Source of the DNA: Bacillota bacterium
Lineage (GTDB): Bacteria > Bacillota > Clostridia > Lachnospirales > Lachnospiraceae
Assembly (NCBI GenBank): GCA_023414985.1
Contig: JAEZLY010000288.1
Location: 1 to 7,966 of the forward strand
Reading direction: 5' to 3'
Length of the DNA stretch: 7,966 bases
How positions within the stretch are numbered: the stretch's first letter is position 1; each line of letters opens with the position of its first letter. The translations under genes were made by a program, and so were the position numbers. Below, piece after piece: positions 4,606-7,966 of this stretch. The notes beneath the pieces were generated by a model, which ran no database searches, was not told the origin of the DNA, and saw nothing but the letters and a program-made list of their open reading frames with translations.

Positions 4606-6589
4606 GAAATTGAATTTTGCATTAATCATGATTGTATACCTGTTGGGTATTTTCATGGGTGCCATTGACACAGGTATCGTAACACCGGCGAGAACCGTAA
4701 TACAGAATTATCTTGGTGTAAGTGAGAAATCAGGAATATGGATGATCACCATGTACACTCTGGCTTATGCTGCCAGTATCCCGATCATGGGCAAGCTGGC
4801 TGATAAATACGGAAGAAAGACAATCTACCTGATCAGTATCTCCCTCTTCGGCCTGGGTTCCCTCTTCTGCGGACTTTCTCAGAATTTCGCAAGCTTCGGA
4901 CTGCTATTGGGGGCGAGAGCTGTGCAGGCGATCGGAGGAGGCGGTATTGTTCCGGTTGCCACGGCGGAATTCGGTACTACCTTCCCGAAGGAAAAGCGTG
5001 GTATGGCCCTGGGTCTGGTCGGAGGAGTCTATGGAATTGCCAATATCTTCGGTTCTTCTGCCGGCAGTGCCATTCTTGACCTGTTCGGTAAGAACAATTG
5101 GCAATATATCTTCTATGTCAACGTTCCGATCACTGTCTTTATCGTAATCGCAGGCTTGATCAGTCTGCCGAACACCAAGGAAGAGAATGTGAAGAAAATC
5201 GATTTTCTTGGAATCGGATTACTGACAGTCATGATCTTATCCTTATTATATGGCTTGAAGAATATCGACTTCTTTGATTTCTCTGCTACGATTACAAGCA
5301 CAAAGGTCTATCCGTTCTTATTGGTCTTTGTTGTACTGCTGCCCTTCTTCCTGATTGCGGAGAAGAAAGCAGAGGATCCGGTCATGAACCTGTCTTACTT
5401 TAAGAACAGGCAGATCAATATCACTCTGTTCCTGTCGCTGCTGACCGGAATAATCCTGATGGGCATGATTTTCGTTCCCGAATTCTCAGAAAATGCGCTG
5501 AAGATTACCTCCGGTGACGGCGGGTACCTGGTCATTATCCTGGGTGTATTTGCAGGAGTGGGTGCCCCGTTCTCCGGTAAATTGATAGATAAATACGGTG
5601 TTAAGCTGATCCTTGGACTTGGTTTTCTGGTTTCCGCCATCGGCTCCCTGTTTCTGATCTTCGTCGCAACGAACTACCCAAGCATCGTAACGATCTTCAT
5701 CAGTTTGATGTTCGTCGGTCTGGGAATCGGTTTTACCATGGGTACACCGCTCAATTACATGATGCTGGATAATACGAAGGAAGAGGAAGCCAATTCAGCT
5801 CTGGCTACTGTGTCCCTGATACGTTCCATCGGAACAACAATTGCTCCTGCCATCATGATCGGATTTATTGCTCATGCAGGTACAGCAATCCAGGGAAATG
5901 TCATGGCACTTCTGCCCTCCGAGCTCTCCGTTCCGGAACTGCCCTATGCGAAAGAGATCAATACTTCACTGGAAGAAATGAAGGCTGATCCCGCCATGGC
6001 AGAGAAACTGAAAGGGATTACACTTCCCGACCTTTCTGCCATGCAGACAGTGAAATTTGATATGAGTGCCTCTGACAGCAAATTCGAGCTTCCACCGGAG
6101 ATGCTGGAGCGGCTGCAATCCTCCGATGTCACGACAATAACGGAGGACATCAAAACGTTATCTGCCTTCCTGTTCGACCAGATGACTCCCGGAATTATCA
6201 CAAATATCCAAACCGGTCTTCAGAGCGGTATTGATGCGATGCAGACTTCAGAAGCGGGCTTGGAGCAAGGGATTGCGGCTGTACAGAAAAAGTCTTCCGT
6301 CCCGGGTGTCGGTGCACAATTAGCTGCAATGACTGCAGCGAAGGATAAGATGACTCTGCTGATCGATCAGATGTCTCAGATGAATTCGGCTGTCCCTGGT
6401 GCCTTTGATACTGCAAAGAACGATTATCTGGGTCAGATCGATACTCTGAAGCCGACCATCGAAAAAGAATTTCAGAGAACACTAAATATCGGCTTCCGAC
6501 AGCTTTACGCTACTGTGACCATCGTGTCTGTACTGGGCCTTCTCGTACTGGCCTTTTATAAGAGAAGAAAAACAACAGCCGAAGCATAA
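4583..6589 (+). CDS. DHA2-type (14-TMS) MFS exporter with a large TM13-TM14 extracytoplasmic insert
   Basis: The 668-residue protein is a drug/proton antiporter-like member of the MFS. Fourteen hydrophobic spans can be counted (roughly 11-30, 52-70, 81-97, 104-125, 140-162, 175-195, 207-225, 243-259, 280-298, 313-330, 341-362, 367-386, 411-432, 640-659). TM1 has the acidic site in GAIDTGIVTPA (Asp29). Motif A is GKLADKYGRKT (70-80), with a second copy GKLIDKYGVKL (332-342) in the other half. The motif C region is degenerate (NIFGSSAGS rather than GPxxGG). Between TM13 and TM14 lie about 200 residues (437-636), helix-rich and without Cys. They contain GLQSGIDAMQTSEAGLEQGI-type heptads and would face outside. 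Usual DHA2 exporters of this type have about 500 residues. ATG 4583 is chosen for its AAGGA spacing; ATG 4589 is possible. Overlap with marR suggests coupling and repression by it. Substrate unknown. Confidence 0.9.
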   Translation: MSMARSNKKLNFALIMIVYLLGIFMGAIDTGIVTPARTVIQNYLGVSEKSGIWMITMYTLAYAASIPIMGKLADKYGRKTIYLISISLFGLGSLFCGLSQNFASFGLLLGARAVQAIGGGGIVPVATAEFGTTFPKEKRGMALGLVGGVYGIANIFGSSAGSAILDLFGKNNWQYIFYVNVPITVFIVIAGLISLPNTKEENVKKIDFLGIGLLTVMILSLLYGLKNIDFFDFSATITSTKVYPFLLVFVVLLPFFLIAEKKAEDPVMNLSYFKNRQINITLFLSLLTGIILMGMIFVPEFSENALKITSGDGGYLVIILGVFAGVGAPFSGKLIDKYGVKLILGLGFLVSAIGSLFLIFVATNYPSIVTIFISLMFVGLGIGFTMGTPLNYMMLDNTKEEEANSALATVSLIRSIGTTIAPAIMIGFIAHAGTAIQGNVMALLPSELSVPELPYAKEINTSLEEMKADPAMAEKLKGITLPDLSAMQTVKFDMSASDSKFELPPEMLERLQSSDVTTITEDIKTLSAFLFDQMTPGIITNIQTGLQSGIDAMQTSEAGLEQGIAAVQKKSSVPGVGAQLAAMTAAKDKMTLLIDQMSQMNSAVPGAFDTAKNDYLGQIDTLKPTIEKEFQRTLNIGFRQLYATVTIVSVLGLLVLAFYKRRKTTAEA

Positions 6590-6637
6590 GCGTGATTTAT
6601 TACAGTATAATCGCAATTTAAGAGAATGAAATAAAAT

Positions 6638-6709
6638 ATACCGATGGTACAGTGCTCCCTGGTCTTCCTGAAAAACAGGATCCGGGAGACTAATTCCATC
6701 GGTATTTTT
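6638..6709 (+). terminator. Nested hairpin terminator, likely bidirectional
   Basis: The outer stem ATACCGATGG (6638-6647) pairs with CCATCGGTAT (6696-6705), followed by a T-run at 6705-6709. Inside are CTCCC/GGGAG (6655-6659 and 6684-6688) and TCCTG/CAGGA around an AAAAA loop (6666-6680). On the minus strand the outer stem is followed by ATTTTATTT, so it can also end the convergent gene. It begins 48 bp after the exporter stop and ends 11 bp from the convergent gene's stop. Confidence 0.8.
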
Positions 6710-6720
6710 ATCAATAATTA

Positions 6721-7966
6721 TCAATAAATCTTATACTCATAGGAATTCTCATCCTGACCAATCATAGTAACACCGTCAATTAAGTATTGGAATTCCGAAC
6801 CTGAGACATTATAGTATATCTCTGTCTGATCCTCAGAATTCTTCTGATAGATTACTCCAAAATTCCATTCCTTCAGACCGGATACCCGCTCTCCGCCTAC
6901 CAGAGGTTTCGGTGCATTTCCGTCCGAACTGTAATATACCGCCTTCCCGCCATCCGACTCCTTTAGGAAGAATACAATATCCCCCGCCTGGTTCATACAA
7001 AGATCGGATGCCTGATCGCTGATTAGGACAGCTTCTTTCTTCTTTCGCTTGTAATAAAGCTGACTTCCCTTCAGATAATAAACCTGTCTGTAATCGGACA
7101 GAACACGGAAGGAATCTACCTGTTCCTCCAGGACGGTCTGCTTATTATTTCCCGACAGATCTGATATACTGACCAACTGTTTCTCCCTACTGCAATAATA
7201 AAGTGTCCGCCCATCCCTTGATAATGAGATATTCTGCCGACTGTCTACTGTACCAAGAGCACTGGTTTGATATTCGGAATCAATCAAAATCAGCCGGTTA
7301 TCGGCACTGATCAGTACTTTATTACGGAAATCCTTGATACCATAAGCGTTAAGTAAGCGATAAGAAACATGATTCCTACCCTTAGAAGGGAGTAGGATAC
7401 CGGCAATCATAGTATCCGAAATCGGGATACGTTCTCCCTTAGAAGTCCATAGTATATAACCCCCGTCCTCCTCAGTTAACAGCTCGGTGTAATCCTGGTT
7501 GTAAAAGATACTGTGTTCTAAACTCTTCGTCAGGACGGTTGTGATGCCATTCATTCGTTTATTATAGGTACCGGTTCCGTCTGTATGAATCGTAAACAGA
7601 TACTGGATCCGCTGATTGTCAGAATAGGCTGCCACACCCATTCCTTTGCCTAACAGCTCAGGCTTGCTGCCGCTCTCCCAGATGGCATAAGCAGTCATAT
7701 CATTGATCATATCTCCTCCATTGATCGGGAAGGTGGTATAAAAGCAGGGGTAGCCGTCAGATGACACATATAGATTACCGTATATAAATTTATCCTGTTT
7801 GTCCAACAGAGACTCGGTATGGTTCTCCATATCATATTGATAGAGAAAATATTTTCCCATCCCTCCGTCAACTGTATAAAGGACATATCTTCCATTCTCC
7901 GATAAAGCCAAACTGATTATGGGTGAAAAGATTTCATGATTTTCTTTGTTGTTCACAACATAACAT
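6721..7966 (-). CDS. Beta-propeller-like protein of unknown function (5' end outside window)
   Basis: At least 411 residues are visible, ending at TGA (6721-6723). The sequence is built of repeated beta-strand units resembling TolB/WD40-like blades with an S.DG(R/Y)..Y core: SLALSENGRYVLYTVDGG (about residues 15-32), VSSDGYPCFYTT, SLSRDGRTLYYCS, FRVLSDYRQVYYL, and CMNQAGDIVFFL, each followed by a short strand and turn. A GTG at 7954-7956 begins the piece MNNKENHEIF, but no Shine-Dalgarno precedes it and the frame stays open to the window edge. The true start, and probably an N-terminal membrane or zinc-ribbon segment, lies outside the window. No catalytic motif is seen. Such proteins in Clostridia are often cell-envelope or sensor-like modules, but this one cannot be assigned a function. 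It converges on the exporter operon across the shared terminator. Confidence 0.78.
   Translation of the reverse strand, partial: CYVVNNKENHEIFSPIISLALSENGRYVLYTVDGGMGKYFLYQYDMENHTESLLDKQDKFIYGNLYVSSDGYPCFYTTFPINGGDMINDMTAYAIWESGSKPELLGKGMGVAAYSDNQRIQYLFTIHTDGTGTYNKRMNGITTVLTKSLEHSIFYNQDYTELLTEEDGGYILWTSKGERIPISDTMIAGILLPSKGRNHVSYRLLNAYGIKDFRNKVLISADNRLILIDSEYQTSALGTVDSRQNISLSRDGRTLYYCSREKQLVSISDLSGNNKQTVLEEQVDSFRVLSDYRQVYYLKGSQLYYKRKKKEAVLISDQASDLCMNQAGDIVFFLKESDGGKAVYYSSDGNAPKPLVGGERVSGLKEWNFGVIYQKNSEDQTEIYYNVSGSEFQYLIDGVTMIGQDENSYEYKIY

Noticed and set aside
6482..6724. 80-codon minus-strand ORF over the terminator
   Set aside because: It runs through the nested terminator hairpin and the exporter's last codons, and the protein resembles no family.

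Overview
The window looks like chromosomal DNA of a low-to-moderate GC Gram-positive anaerobe of class Clostridia, most likely Lachnospiraceae or a close relative. The basis is the gene order rimP-nusA-ylxR-ylxQ, strong AGGAGG-type Shine-Dalgarno (SD) sites, and the style of the NusA, RimP and YlxR proteins. This assignment is inferred from protein sequence and synteny recalled from memory, not from a database search.

Layout. Positions 1-2300 (minus strand) carry the start of a conserved transcription/translation operon: a sigma-A-like promoter, a structured leader, rimP, nusA, rnpM (ylxR) and the first part of ylxQ, which leaves through the left edge. infB is the expected next gene. nusA is split by an apparent one-base deletion near 1018. 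Positions 2351-3807 (minus strand) hold a two-gene polar amino-acid ABC importer (permease, then ATPase) with no substrate-binding protein beside it. Positions 3808-4158 are a 351-bp divergent intergenic region. It holds a 108-bp near-perfect palindrome (3844-3951), a putative minus-strand promoter for the importer, and a good plus-strand promoter with a putative MarR operator. Positions 4159-6589 (plus strand) encode a MarR repressor overlapping a 14-helix DHA2-type MFS exporter with an unusual extracytoplasmic insert of about 200 residues. A nested hairpin terminator (6638-6709) separates this operon from a convergent, 5'-truncated beta-propeller-like protein (6721-7966, minus).

How the genes work together. 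The RimP/NusA/RnpM/YlxQ set links 30S ribosome maturation, transcription pausing and termination, and RNA metabolism. The MarR/MFS pair has the form of a ligand-induced, self-repressed drug or metabolite efflux unit. The importer is a separate nutrient-uptake unit.

The most interesting signals are in non-coding RNA. A GAAA-loop hairpin with an interrupted U-tract lies between the rimP promoter and rimP, which fits an attenuator controlling the nusA operon. An 8-nt sequence in the rimP-nusA gap can pair either with an upstream decoy copy of the Shine-Dalgarno or with the real nusA Shine-Dalgarno. I found no CRISPR array, tRNA, rRNA or transposase.
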